Assembly: GCA_965198185.1 (NCBI GenBank)
Contig: CBDAOU010000002.1
Location: forward strand, 992,001 to 1,056,000
Direction: 5' to 3'
Origin: JAJECS01 sp965198185
Lineage (GTDB): Bacteria; Chloroflexota; UBA11872
Length of the DNA stretch: 64,000 nucleotides
The first letter of the stretch is position 1. Each line of letters begins with the position of its first letter. Below are positions 53,389 through 62,302 of this stretch, one piece after another. Made by a program: the position numbers and the translations under genes. The notes beneath the pieces were generated by a model that was given only the letters and a program-made list of their open reading frames with translations, did not search any database and was not told where the DNA came from.

Positions 53389-54270
53389 TCAGCTCACCGA
53401 CCCCTTGTGACGGCCAAGCCCCAACACTCGCAGGGCGACTTGGCGGGCGACGGCACCGAACGCCAGGACGAAGATCGTGGCCGTGACTATGACCCGCAGC
53501 CAGGGGCCGTCGTCTTGCCGGTGCTTGCGATAGTACAGCCAGATAGCCCGGTAGAACTCCAGCCGCGCACGGACGGCGCGCTGCCGCGTCGACCGCCGCT
53601 TGAGGTGACGCACCGCCACGCACGGCACATAGAGGGTCGGCCAGCCGGCCTGGCGAATCCGGTAACCCAGGTCGAGGTCTTCGCCATATGTGAAGAACTG
53701 AGGGTCGAAGCCCCCGACCCGATGAAAGACCTCGGCCCGCACCAGCAAGCATGCGCCGGAGATAGCGTCCACCGTCGTCTCGCACCTCGTGGACGGCGCG
53801 ACATTGTAAGGCCGAACCCCGCGCGGCAAGAGGCCGCTTGGCCAGCGGAGCAAGCGCAGGGCGGCAGAAGCGGGCGTGGGAAAACTGCGACACGCCGCCG
53901 GGTCTAGCGAGCCATCGGCGAGTTCAAGCCGCGGCCCGAGGATGCCCAGCGCCGGATCGGCATCGCCGCGCTCCACCAGGCGCCGGACCCCGAGCGGCGG
54001 CAGCTCCGTATCAGGATTGAGGAAGAGCAACCAGCGTCCCTGAGCCCGCCAGGCGGCCAGATTGTTCCCCCGGCCGAACCCCAGTTCCCGGCTGCCGCGA
54101 AGCGCCTGCACGTCCGGCCGGGACACAATGCTGTCCCAGCTGTCGTCGGAGCCATTGTCGACGACGAAGACCTCCGCCGAGAGCCCTTCGATCGCGGCGG
54201 GGATCGTCGCCAGGCATCGTTGCAAGAGCTCGCGCACGTTGTACGAGACGATGATGATCGAGACGTCCAC
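53389..54270 (-). CDS. GT2-family glycosyltransferase (rhamnosyltransferase-like)
   Basis: A 293-residue GT-A glycosyltransferase. VDVSIIIVSYNVRELLQRCL begins the nucleotide-binding fold; metal/diphosphate binding is marked by LNPDTELPP, and GEDLDLGYRIRQAGW is the acceptor/catalytic segment. A C-terminal hydrophobic helix (VIVTATIFVLAFGAVARQVA) may anchor it at the membrane. Start GTG 54270 is 10 bases after the upstream gene's stop. Confidence 0.88.
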   Translation of the reverse strand: MDVSIIIVSYNVRELLQRCLATIPAAIEGLSAEVFVVDNGSDDSWDSIVSRPDVQALRGSRELGFGRGNNLAAWRAQGRWLLFLNPDTELPPLGVRRLVERGDADPALGILGPRLELADGSLDPAACRSFPTPASAALRLLRWPSGLLPRGVRPYNVAPSTRCETTVDAISGACLLVRAEVFHRVGGFDPQFFTYGEDLDLGYRIRQAGWPTLYVPCVAVRHLKRRSTRQRAVRARLEFYRAIWLYYRKHRQDDGPWLRVIVTATIFVLAFGAVARQVALRVLGLGRHKGSVS

Positions 54271-54280
54271 GGCTGCCCGC

Positions 54281-55207
54281 CTATCCCCGCAGCCGGCGCC
54301 AGCAGCCTGCCGCATAGCCGAGCATTTTGGCCGCGTCGCCAACCACGCGCACGAGCGGGACGAGCGCCAGCGCTGCGGATCCACCGCCCGGCAAGTGTCG
54401 CCCCCGGGCGATCGGGCGTCGCAGGTGTCGGTACCCCAAGAACAGCAGCAGCGCGGTGCCGGCCCAGGTTGGCCGCTGTGCGAGTGTCAGGCTCAAGGCG
54501 TAGGCGGCGAAGCGCGCGGCGTGGCGTTTCCCGAGCATGCCGGCCCGGCCGTCGCCCCACGCATAGTGGTAGTACTGGCGGAAGAAGTCGGGCAGGCTCG
54601 ATCGCGGTCGATTCCGAACGTCGGCGCCCGGAGCGTGGACAAACCAGCCGCCCTCCGACCAAACCTTCCGATCGAGCCACAGGTCTTCGCCATAGTCGAG
54701 CCACTCGGGATAGCCGCCGATACGGTCGAACCACCCCCGCCGAATCAGCACCGAGCCGCCGCTCGGCGGATACTGCGTCGGATCGATCTCACCGGCGAAC
54801 GGGAGACCCACGGCGCCGATTGCAGCTTCGACGGTGCTCGTTGGCGCGGCGAGGATGTAGCCGAACGCGCCCGCCGCGCGCGGCGCCCCTTCCGCGGCAT
54901 CCACGAGTGCGCCAAGCCAATCCGGCGATCGCGTGATGCCCGCGTCCGTAAATGCCATCAGGTCAGCTTGGGTCGCACGCGCCGCGAGATTGCGGCCGGC
55001 GGCAATGTTGGTGCCGGGGGCATCGATCACCTGGGCGCACGGCACGCCGGCGAGCGTCTCGCGCAAGATCTCGACGGTCCGATCAGTCGATCCGCCGTCG
55101 ACGATGACTAGCTCGTCGGGCGCCAGGCGCTGCGACCGCAGACTGTCGGCCAGCGCCTTGGCGTCGCGAGCCTCATCAAGAACTGTCGCGCACACGGCGA
55201 CCGTCAT
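54281..55207 (-). CDS. GT2-family glycosyltransferase with C-terminal membrane segments
   Basis: A 308-residue GT-A enzyme. MTVAVCATVLDEARDAKALA, the DGGSTDRT motif (VIVDGGSTDRTVEI) and FTDAGITRSPDWL are typical; GYPEWLDYGEDLWL supplies the late acidic motif. Two hydrophobic stretches near the C-terminus (ALSLTLAQRPTWAGTALLLF, and AALALVPLVRVVGDAAKML) suggest membrane association. ATG 55207 overlaps the previous gene (ATGA). Confidence 0.86.
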   Translation of the reverse strand: MTVAVCATVLDEARDAKALADSLRSQRLAPDELVIVDGGSTDRTVEILRETLAGVPCAQVIDAPGTNIAAGRNLAARATQADLMAFTDAGITRSPDWLGALVDAAEGAPRAAGAFGYILAAPTSTVEAAIGAVGLPFAGEIDPTQYPPSGGSVLIRRGWFDRIGGYPEWLDYGEDLWLDRKVWSEGGWFVHAPGADVRNRPRSSLPDFFRQYYHYAWGDGRAGMLGKRHAARFAAYALSLTLAQRPTWAGTALLLFLGYRHLRRPIARGRHLPGGGSAALALVPLVRVVGDAAKMLGYAAGCWRRLRG

Positions 55208-56412
55208 TCCCGGCCTCCATCGCGATTCCGACTTCGGAGGCTGCCATGCACGGCCAGGAGCTCCTTGCCCACGACCGACGGCGCATGGTGTGCCTGAACG
55301 AAGGCGTGACCGCTGCGCCCCATGTCGTGTCGGCGCGCATGGTCCCGCAGCAGATCGGCGATCGCGTCGGCACACGCCGCGGCCGAATCCGCGGCGGCGA
55401 TGCCGGGGAGCGAACACGGCAACCCAGCAAGTCCGGCGGCCCGAACCACAACGGGTCGTGCCTGGGCGAGGGACTGCAGAACCTTCAGCGGCGCCCCAGA
55501 CCCAATCGGCGCCGGCGACGTACCAATCCAGGCCGCCCGCTGCTCCGCCGCAAAGTCATCAACCAGCCCGCCCAAGCTGCACCGCGCGGGCGCAATCGTG
55601 CGCAAGCGCAGCGATTCAGGCCCCACAACCCGCAACTCAGCTTCCGGGATTCGTCGCAACACGGCCGGCCACACGCTGCCAAACAACCACTCAGCGCCAA
55701 GGATGTTCGGCCGGTAGGCAAAATTCGCGGCCAACAGCACGCGTGGCTGGTCGGCCTCCTGGCCGGGACCGGGCGGATCCGCGGGGACCGGCACGGGATG
55801 TTCGATCGCTGAGACTGGACAATTGCCGAGCGCCTCCAGTGACGCGGCGTCGGCGGCGGACGAGGCGACCACGGCATCGGCCGCACCGACGACCCACCGC
55901 TCCACGCCATACAGCAGCGCTGCCTGCCGCCGCGAGTGCCAGGCACGCGCGCCCCGCGCCAGATTCGCGAGGTGGCTCTGCAAGCGCCATTCCACGTTGT
56001 GCGCGTCGTAGAGGATCCGTGGGCGTCGCCGCTCGCCTTCGGTGCACGCGGCCACGTCATGCGCGATGTGCGCAAGCTGCAAGCCCTCTAGCTGCACCAC
56101 CTCGACGTCTCCCGCGGTCAAGCGCTGCTGCACGGCGGCTCGCAGTTCCGGCGTGCGGTGTCGAAACACGAGATGCGGCGTTGGTCCGACAGCGGCGTTG
56201 GCCAACCGGCGCATCAGCGGCGCCGCTCGCATGCGGACAACGGTGGTGCTCCGAGCGTCCGGGTGCGGACGCGTCCGCTCGCGCGGCCCGGCAAGGGTCA
56301 TCACGTCAACGTCGTGTTCCCCGGACAGCGCGGTGATGAAGGCGCTGTTGCGCACTGCAGCGCCATGCGTCGGCGGCCACGGGACCGACGGCGTGACGAT
56401 CAGCACGCTCAC
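55204..56412 (-). CDS. GT4-family glycosyltransferase
   Basis: A 402-residue GT-B retaining-type enzyme. The N-terminal domain starts VLIVTPSVPWPPTHGAAVRN; the C-terminal domain has LLAANFAYRPNILGAEWLF and PIGSGAPLKVLQSLAQARPV, which corresponds to the family's nucleotide-sugar binding stretch with the EX7E position varied. It also keeps the YDAHNVEW motif seen in related polysaccharide enzymes. Start GTG 56412 overlaps the upstream stop (GTGA). Confidence 0.85.
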   Translation of the reverse strand: MSVLIVTPSVPWPPTHGAAVRNSAFITALSGEHDVDVMTLAGPRERTRPHPDARSTTVVRMRAAPLMRRLANAAVGPTPHLVFRHRTPELRAAVQQRLTAGDVEVVQLEGLQLAHIAHDVAACTEGERRRPRILYDAHNVEWRLQSHLANLARGARAWHSRRQAALLYGVERWVVGAADAVVASSAADAASLEALGNCPVSAIEHPVPVPADPPGPGQEADQPRVLLAANFAYRPNILGAEWLFGSVWPAVLRRIPEAELRVVGPESLRLRTIAPARCSLGGLVDDFAAEQRAAWIGTSPAPIGSGAPLKVLQSLAQARPVVVRAAGLAGLPCSLPGIAAADSAAACADAIADLLRDHARRHDMGRSGHAFVQAHHAPSVVGKELLAVHGSLRSRNRDGGRE

Positions 56413-57470
56413 GTGAGGCGGTCGTAGACCGACAGGGTCGCGGCCGCGGTCCGCGCCCAGGAAAACTCGGCGGCGCGCTTGCGACCGGCTGATCGGAGTT
56501 TGGCGCCCAGCGCCGGATCACCCATGACATTGTCGATTGCGGACGTCAGCGCCTCAGAATTCCCGGGATCGACGTATAGCGCCGCAGCGGCAGCCGCTTC
56601 ACGCAGGGCCCCGATATCGGAAACGATGCACGGTGCCCCAGCGCGCATGGCCTCGAGCACCGGCAACCCAAAACCCTCGTCGAGCGACGGCTGCAGCACC
56701 AGACTCGCATGCCGATACAGCCGCCCCAGCATGGCATCGGACACGGAGCCGATGAATCGCACGCGCGACCGAGGATCCAGCGACCTGACGGAGCGGACGA
56801 TGTCCACGCCTTGATACCCAATGGCGCCCGCAATCAGCAGCGGCATGTCGGACGCTGCCTGCGAACGCACCCACGCGCGCGCGGCACGCACGTGATTCTT
56901 GCGGGGTTGCAGCGTCCCGACCATCAGAGCGTAGCTGCCCCGGGGCGCAGTTGAATCACAACTCACATCCAATACGGTTGCGGGGGCGTAGTGAGTCACG
57001 CTGATACGGTCGCCGGGAATGAGCCTCCGTTCCAGGATTTGGTCGCGGACGTGCGCTGACGCCGTGATGACCTGCGACGCGCTGACAAGTCGCTGGATGG
57101 CAGCGCGGTAGAAGTCGAGGCTCCGCGAATCGTACGCCGCGGGATGAGTCAGGAACGACACGTCCTGAACCGTCACCACGCTGGGCACGCGCACGCCCGC
57201 GGGCAAGGCGTGGTCGGGAAAATGCGCCGCCCCAAACGGCCGCAGGCCCCAACCCAACGTCGCTCGCTCCAGGCGATGCCGCGCCGGCGCCGCGACGGAG
57301 CGCACCGGAAGCGCGGCGTGGCGGTGCCGCCGGTCACGCGGATCGAGCAGCAGCGTGACGTCGTGCCTGCGGTCGCCGAGGTCGGCAATCGCCTGCTGGA
57401 GTTCCCAGATATAGCGGCCGATGCCCGCGCGATCGCGGTGCAGCATCCGGCCATCGAGGGCGACACGCAC
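56409..57470 (-). CDS. GT4-family glycosyltransferase
   Basis: A 353-residue GT-B enzyme. VRVALDGRMLHRDRAGIGRY marks the N-terminal domain of the mannosyl/galactosyl GT4 group, YALMVGTLQPRKNHVRAARA the linker, and the C-terminal donor site PSLDEGFGLPVLEAMRAGAP contains the EX7E motif. Start GTG 57470 is one base after the O-antigen-ligase stop. Confidence 0.9.
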   Translation of the reverse strand: MRVALDGRMLHRDRAGIGRYIWELQQAIADLGDRRHDVTLLLDPRDRRHRHAALPVRSVAAPARHRLERATLGWGLRPFGAAHFPDHALPAGVRVPSVVTVQDVSFLTHPAAYDSRSLDFYRAAIQRLVSASQVITASAHVRDQILERRLIPGDRISVTHYAPATVLDVSCDSTAPRGSYALMVGTLQPRKNHVRAARAWVRSQAASDMPLLIAGAIGYQGVDIVRSVRSLDPRSRVRFIGSVSDAMLGRLYRHASLVLQPSLDEGFGLPVLEAMRAGAPCIVSDIGALREAAAAAALYVDPGNSEALTSAIDNVMGDPALGAKLRSAGRKRAAEFSWARTAAATLSVYDRLT

Positions 57471-57471
57471 G

Positions 57472-58842
57472 TCAGGCGCTGCGTCGATCGGCCACCAGCG
57501 TGGCGCCGACAAGGGCGCCGCCCAGCACGGCCAGGTGTTGGAAGCTGGCCAAGTGGTGGTCGACCATCGAGGCCGCGAGCAGCGCCGCAAGCCCCGCGAC
57601 GCACGCACGCACCAGCGGATCTTTGCGGACCGAGTGCGCGGCCCGAATCAGGGTTGCTATCACGACGCCCAGCGCTGTCACCCCCGCGAGCGCTCCCGCA
57701 CGCTCCGCGATCCACAGCCACGTATTTGAAACGCCGACGAACACATCCACGTCGGGCGACGCGCCATAGCCCATGCCGAACCACGGATAGCGTCCAATCA
57801 CGCGCGCCGCCTCTTGCAGTTCGCCCAGTCGCAGGGCATCGGAAAGGTCGCGCTGCACCACGGACGTTCGAATCGCCTCTCCAACGCTCCCGGGCCACGG
57901 AACGATAAGCCCCAGCGCACCGGCCACGGCCAGGCCGACGCCCAGCCGCGGGCGCGTGCTCGCGATGACAACCAGCACCGCCACGGCGGCGCCCGCCCAT
58001 GCGCCGCGCGACAGCGTCAGCATGAGCGCCGCCGCGATCAGGCCGATGGCCGTCGCCTGCAGTGCGAACCGGCGCGCGGATCCGGTGCAACCAACCATGG
58101 CGAACGGCAACACCATGGCCAGCGTGACGCCGAGGACATTCGGATCGACGAGCAGCCCCGTCGCACGCGGTGTGACCTCGTCGGGTAGGAATCGCTGAAT
58201 GTCCGTTGCGGGATAGCCAGCTGGGGACAGCCCCGCCAGGAACCGAGTTCCGGCATCTCCCGCAAGGTGGAGCCCGACGGCCAGGGCGGCCTGGGCCGCC
58301 CCAGCGGCCACGATGACCGGCGGCCCGTAGCGGCCCAAGGACGACCGCGGCAGCCACAGGACAATCAGAAGCGGGACCGCAGCGGCCATCGCGAGCTTCA
58401 GGCCCGTCTGCAACGCTTCGAAATCGCGGCTCACGGGCAAGGCAATCCCCGTGGCCAGAAGAATGAGGAGCAGATACAGACCCTGGACAACCAAGATAGG
58501 GTCACGGGAGAGCGTTCGGCTTCCCCGGACCACGGCCAGCGCCGACGCGCCAATCAGCAGGGCCAGCAGCACCGCGATGACGGGCGGTTGCGCCCCCACG
58601 CGCGCAGGCACGATTAGAAATGGCGCCAGAATCGCCAGCGCTATGAGTCCGGCCAGACTCAGCGCCGGCCGTCGCACGGCCGCGAGGGCGCCGACGAGCA
58701 GCACGCCGCCGGCGAGCGCGGCGGCCGGCTGCAAGCGCGCGGCCATCCACCCCGCAAGTCCGGCGGCCACCGCAATCGCCCCGGCCGACACCCAAGCAGC
58801 CCGCGACCGACGGGCAGCCGTTGCTAGTCCAACAGCGACCAC
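57472..58842 (-). CDS. O-antigen ligase / Wzy-like polymerase family membrane protein
   Basis: A 456-residue polytopic membrane protein with about a dozen hydrophobic helices. A large extracytoplasmic loop ends in ARVIGRYPWFGMGYGASPDV, and the conserved ATGLLVDPNVLGVTLAMVLP segment is typical of the O-antigen ligase family. Such proteins polymerise or ligate undecaprenyl-linked glycans outside the membrane. Start GTG 58842 overlaps the preceding GT2 by 19 bases. Whether it is a polymerase or a ligase cannot be told from sequence. Confidence 0.85.
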   Translation of the reverse strand: MVAVGLATAARRSRAAWVSAGAIAVAAGLAGWMAARLQPAAALAGGVLLVGALAAVRRPALSLAGLIALAILAPFLIVPARVGAQPPVIAVLLALLIGASALAVVRGSRTLSRDPILVVQGLYLLLILLATGIALPVSRDFEALQTGLKLAMAAAVPLLIVLWLPRSSLGRYGPPVIVAAGAAQAALAVGLHLAGDAGTRFLAGLSPAGYPATDIQRFLPDEVTPRATGLLVDPNVLGVTLAMVLPFAMVGCTGSARRFALQATAIGLIAAALMLTLSRGAWAGAAVAVLVVIASTRPRLGVGLAVAGALGLIVPWPGSVGEAIRTSVVQRDLSDALRLGELQEAARVIGRYPWFGMGYGASPDVDVFVGVSNTWLWIAERAGALAGVTALGVVIATLIRAAHSVRKDPLVRACVAGLAALLAASMVDHHLASFQHLAVLGGALVGATLVADRRSA

Positions 58843-59771
58843 ACGTATGCCTCGCTCACCGTGCGGGACCGTTGGCGACGCCGACGCTTGCGCAACGCCC
58901 GGCTCAGCTGCGGAATCGCTGCCAATTGGCCGTTCAGGGTCGCGCGCGCCGCGCGCCCCTGAAAGTTGCGTAGCGCATTCAGCGCGATTTGCCCCTGCGC
59001 CTGCAGCATCGACCACCAACGACGACGCAACACGAATCCCGGAACGTTCATCGCGGCAACCAGCGGCCGGTTGCGCCCAACCAGAAAGCTCTCGAACTCG
59101 CTGGTGGCGCTCGCGCCGCGGCGATGCCGCACACGCGCCGTCGGGACGTAGCGACACCGGTGTCCGGCAAGCTGGGCCCGCCAGCTCAGGTCCACATCCT
59201 CGCAGTACATCATGAGGTCTTCGTCCAGACCGCCCACCGCGTCAAACAGCGATTTCCGGTAGGCCGCGGCGGCGGCACATGCGCCAAAGACCTCGCGCGG
59301 CTCGTCAAATTCGACGCCGTCCCGCTGCCACACGCCGCGATTGCCAGGCAATCCGCTGGCGGTAAAAATGTCACCGGCGGCGTGCAATCGATCCGGCGTC
59401 GCATAGAGCAATATGCGCGAGGCCAACATGCTGGCTTCCGGATGCGCGTCAAAGGCTCGATCAAACTCGGCGAGCCACTCGGGTTCGGGCACGGCGTCGT
59501 TGTTGAGAAACGCGATGCGCTCACCCCGCGCCACGGCCAATCCCTGATTTATCGCGTGTGCCAGTCCGCGTCGCTCGGATAGCTCGACGGTCACAACGTC
59601 AGGCTTCTGCCGCCGCAGCCACTGGCGCGTGTCGTCGTCGGACGCGTCGTCGACGACGATGGTCTCGAAGTCTTGCAGGGTTTGGCGGCTAAGCCCGTCC
59701 AGCGCCTCAGCCACGAGATGGCGCCCGTTCCACGTCGGGATCACGACGCTCCAGCGTCGCGCCTCAGCCAC
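58824..59771 (-). CDS. GT2-family glycosyltransferase
   Basis: A 315-residue GT-A enzyme. RWSVVIPTWNGRHLVAEAL, DDASDDDT and AFLNNDAVPEPEW carry the nucleotide-sugar and metal contacts, and MYCEDVDLSWRAQLAGHRCR is the late acidic motif. A basic C-terminus (RALRKRRRRQRSR) may hold it at the membrane. Start GTG 59771 overlaps the reductase stop by 8 bases. Confidence 0.88.
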   Translation of the reverse strand: MAEARRWSVVIPTWNGRHLVAEALDGLSRQTLQDFETIVVDDASDDDTRQWLRRQKPDVVTVELSERRGLAHAINQGLAVARGERIAFLNNDAVPEPEWLAEFDRAFDAHPEASMLASRILLYATPDRLHAAGDIFTASGLPGNRGVWQRDGVEFDEPREVFGACAAAAAYRKSLFDAVGGLDEDLMMYCEDVDLSWRAQLAGHRCRYVPTARVRHRRGASATSEFESFLVGRNRPLVAAMNVPGFVLRRRWWSMLQAQGQIALNALRNFQGRAARATLNGQLAAIPQLSRALRKRRRRQRSRTVSEAYVWSLLD

Positions 59772-60627
59772 GATCCGCCATCCAGTCCCGCACGAACTCC
59801 TCAAGCGCGTCGTGCCAGGGCCTCAGCGTAATCCCCACCGCTCGCGCCATCTCATTGGCCAGCTCGCTGTTCGCCGGAATTTGCGCCGCACGCTTGAACT
59901 CCTCGGCCGAAATTTCCTCAAGCGCAACATCCGCCCGTCCGGCGGCTCGCAGCACCGCCCTGGCCCAGCCGTACCAACTGGATGCGCCCTCGTTCACGAG
60001 GTGATGCACCCCGTAAGCCTGCGTGTCGATCAGGCGCAGAATGGCCGCCGCCAGGTCGCCCGCAAACGTGGGGTTGGCGACCTGGTCGCCCACGTAGCGG
60101 ACGTCCGACGCATCGTCAGCCAGACCCAGCAACCGGGTCACAAATCCGCGGTTCCAGCGGCTGTACACCCAGCCTGAGCGCACGATATAGAGGCGGTCCA
60201 GGGCCTGGCGGGCAGCGCGTTCGCCACCGAGCTTGCTCACCCCGTAGGCATTGATCGGCCCCGGCTCGTCGTATTCGCGGTAGGGACCCAGCTTGTCACC
60301 GGCGAACACGTAGCTGGTGCTGAGATACACCATCGCCGCACCGGCGCGGGCAACCGCGCGCGCAACGTTCCAGGCGCCCACGACATTTGCGCGCTGCGCG
60401 GCGCTGCGGTCGCGCTCGCAGGCCTCGGGATCGGTCATCGCGGCGGCATGAATCACCACGTCGGGCTCAATGTCGGCGACCGCGCGATCCATGGCCGCAC
60501 CGCTGGTGACGTCCAGGGCGCCGCGACCCAGCGCCCACACGTTGGCCTCATCAAGACGCTGCGCGAGCTCGATGCCAATCTGGCCGCTGCCGCCGGTGAT
60601 GAGAATGCGCGGCGGGCGGCTAGCCAT
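59764..60627 (-). CDS. dTDP-4-dehydrorhamnose reductase-like SDR
   Basis: A 287-residue extended short-chain dehydrogenase of the RmlD group. The cofactor motif is ILITGGSGQIGIEL and the catalytic pair Y-x3-K lies in INAYGVSKLGGERA. RmlD makes dTDP-L-rhamnose, so the cluster may use rhamnose, but rmlA, rmlB and rmlC are not in the window, so the assignment is by family only. ATG 60627 is used; it overlaps the small membrane protein gene. Confidence 0.82.
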   Translation of the reverse strand: MASRPPRILITGGSGQIGIELAQRLDEANVWALGRGALDVTSGAAMDRAVADIEPDVVIHAAAMTDPEACERDRSAAQRANVVGAWNVARAVARAGAAMVYLSTSYVFAGDKLGPYREYDEPGPINAYGVSKLGGERAARQALDRLYIVRSGWVYSRWNRGFVTRLLGLADDASDVRYVGDQVANPTFAGDLAAAILRLIDTQAYGVHHLVNEGASSWYGWARAVLRAAGRADVALEEISAEEFKRAAQIPANSELANEMARAVGITLRPWHDALEEFVRDWMADRG

Positions 60628-60832
60628 CGAACTCGGGATCGTCACTCCGGCTGAACGTGAGCGCCACGCTGAGTCCCGCAATGGCAATCGCGACGGCGCT
60701 CAGACCGAGGTATTGCCAGACGTCAAGCTCGCGACCAAGGGACACGACAAGCACCAATGCCACAAATATGGCGGACATTGCGGCCCAGGCCGCAAGGCGC
60801 GGGTGCCGCGCAACTCCGCTGGGGAGTTTCAT
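60620..60832 (-). CDS. Small two-helix membrane protein
   Basis: A 70-residue hypothetical protein with two hydrophobic segments (LAAWAAMSAIFVALVLVVSL and YLGLSAVAIAIAGLSVALTF) and an acidic C-terminal end. No family is recognised. As the first gene of the polysaccharide run, overlapping the next start by 8 bases, it may assist membrane assembly; this is inference only. Confidence 0.6.
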   Translation of the reverse strand: MKLPSGVARHPRLAAWAAMSAIFVALVLVVSLGRELDVWQYLGLSAVAIAIAGLSVALTFSRSDDPEFDG

Positions 60833-60934
60833 GGGCTGACCTCAGCAATCTTCGCCGGTCGACGGCATGGCGAGCGTATGATGCGGAGTGGGTTGCGGCG
60901 ACCGTTCGTCGCGACATTCTCCCCCAGGTCGCCC
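60833..60934. promoter_or_regulatory. Divergent region between polysaccharide cluster and miaB
   Basis: 102 bases lie between divergent starts. On + a TATGAT (60877-60882) could be the miaB -10, without a good -35. No clear promoter was found for the minus-strand cluster. Confidence 0.3.
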
Positions 60935-62269
60935 ATGCCTGCCACAAATTCCGGTCATCGGTTCTTCGTCTGGACGATCGGGTGCCAGATGAACAAGGCC
61001 GACGGCGAGCGGATGTCGCGTGACCTCATGAGCGCCGGTCACAGGCCCGCACGCAGCCTCGCGGACGCCACGGCCGTCCTGGTTAATGGCTGTGCCGTAC
61101 GCGAGAACGCCGACCGCAAGGTTTGGGGCATGCTGGGGCTGCTGCTGGGCGCCAAGCGGCAGCGTCCCGAGTTGCTCGTGGGACTCACCGGCTGCACGGT
61201 CCACGCCGATCGCACCGAGCTTGAACCGCATCTCCGGCCCGTCGACGTGCTGTTCGACTCGCTGAACATCGAGCCCATGCTCGCCCGCATGGCGCGGCAG
61301 ATTCCCGGCACGGAGGCGTATGAGGATGTCGAGGCCGCGCCCCTTCCCGGCGCCGGGTCTGTATCGCGTTATGTCAACATCATCTATGGCTGCGACAAGC
61401 GGTGCACCTACTGCATTGTGCCGTTTCGCCGCGGCGCGCAGCGCAGTCGCCCGCTTGACGAGATCGTCGCCGAGGCACGCCAATTCGTCGATGAAGGCGC
61501 CCGCGAAATCGTCCTCGTCGGCCAGATTGTCAACGCCTACGGATTTGACCTCAATGGTCATCGCCTGCCCGACGTCCTGGTGGCCGTTGACGCGCTTCCC
61601 GGCGTTGAACGGGTCCGGTTCGTCACGGCTCATCCGCAGTTCATGACGGAGCCTCTGGCCCTGGCGATGCGCGACCTACCGCGCGTATGCGAGGAAATCA
61701 ACTTGCCGGTGCAGTCTGGCGACGACGCCGTGCTGCGTCGCATGGCGCGTGGCTACAGCGTGGCGCACTACCGCGACACGATCGCCATGTTGCGGTCGAT
61801 CGTGCCGGGCGTTGCCGTGACCACAGACGTCATCGTGGGTTTCTGTGGCGAGACCGAAGCGCAATTCGATAACTCGCGCGACCTTGTCGCCGATCTTCGC
61901 TTCGACCAGGTCCACGTCGCCGCGTTCAGCCCTCGGCACGGCACTGCGGCCGACCAGTGGGCCGACGATGTGTCCCAAGACGAGAAACTACGGCGCCTCC
62001 ACGAGGTCGAACGGGTGCAGACGCCCATCGCGCGGGAGATTAACGACGCCCTGGTTGGATCGGTCGCGGACGTTCTGCTGGAGTCGCTGGAAAGCGGCAA
62101 GGCGCCGGGACGTCCACCCACGTGGCGCGGTCGGACCCGCACGAACAAGCTGGTATTCGTCCCGGACCAGGCGGGCCTGGAGGCGGGCGATACCGTGCCC
62201 CTCGACATCACGGCGGCGACCCCCTGGTCGCTCCGCGGGGCCGTGCAGCCGGCCGCGGTGCCTGCCTAA
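60935..62269 (+). CDS. miaB: tRNA 2-methylthio-N6-isopentenyladenosine synthase
   Basis: A radical-SAM methylthiotransferase that modifies A37 of tRNAs reading UNN codons; 444 residues. The N-terminal UPF0004 domain supplies three cysteines (IGCQMN, NGCAVRE, TGCTVH) for one [4Fe-4S] cluster, and the radical-SAM motif YGCDKRCTYCIVPFRRG supplies the second. A TRAM domain ends the protein (VADVLLESLE... to NKLVFVP). It fits MiaB better than the RimO or MtaB relatives because of the NGCAVRENA stretch. ATG 60935 was chosen as family-like. Confidence 0.9.
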   Translation: MPATNSGHRFFVWTIGCQMNKADGERMSRDLMSAGHRPARSLADATAVLVNGCAVRENADRKVWGMLGLLLGAKRQRPELLVGLTGCTVHADRTELEPHLRPVDVLFDSLNIEPMLARMARQIPGTEAYEDVEAAPLPGAGSVSRYVNIIYGCDKRCTYCIVPFRRGAQRSRPLDEIVAEARQFVDEGAREIVLVGQIVNAYGFDLNGHRLPDVLVAVDALPGVERVRFVTAHPQFMTEPLALAMRDLPRVCEEINLPVQSGDDAVLRRMARGYSVAHYRDTIAMLRSIVPGVAVTTDVIVGFCGETEAQFDNSRDLVADLRFDQVHVAAFSPRHGTAADQWADDVSQDEKLRRLHEVERVQTPIAREINDALVGSVADVLLESLESGKAPGRPPTWRGRTRTNKLVFVPDQAGLEAGDTVPLDITAATPWSLRGAVQPAAVPA

Positions 62270-62302
62270 GCGCCGGTGAGCGCTGCGGCCGGCCGCCGTG
62301 TG

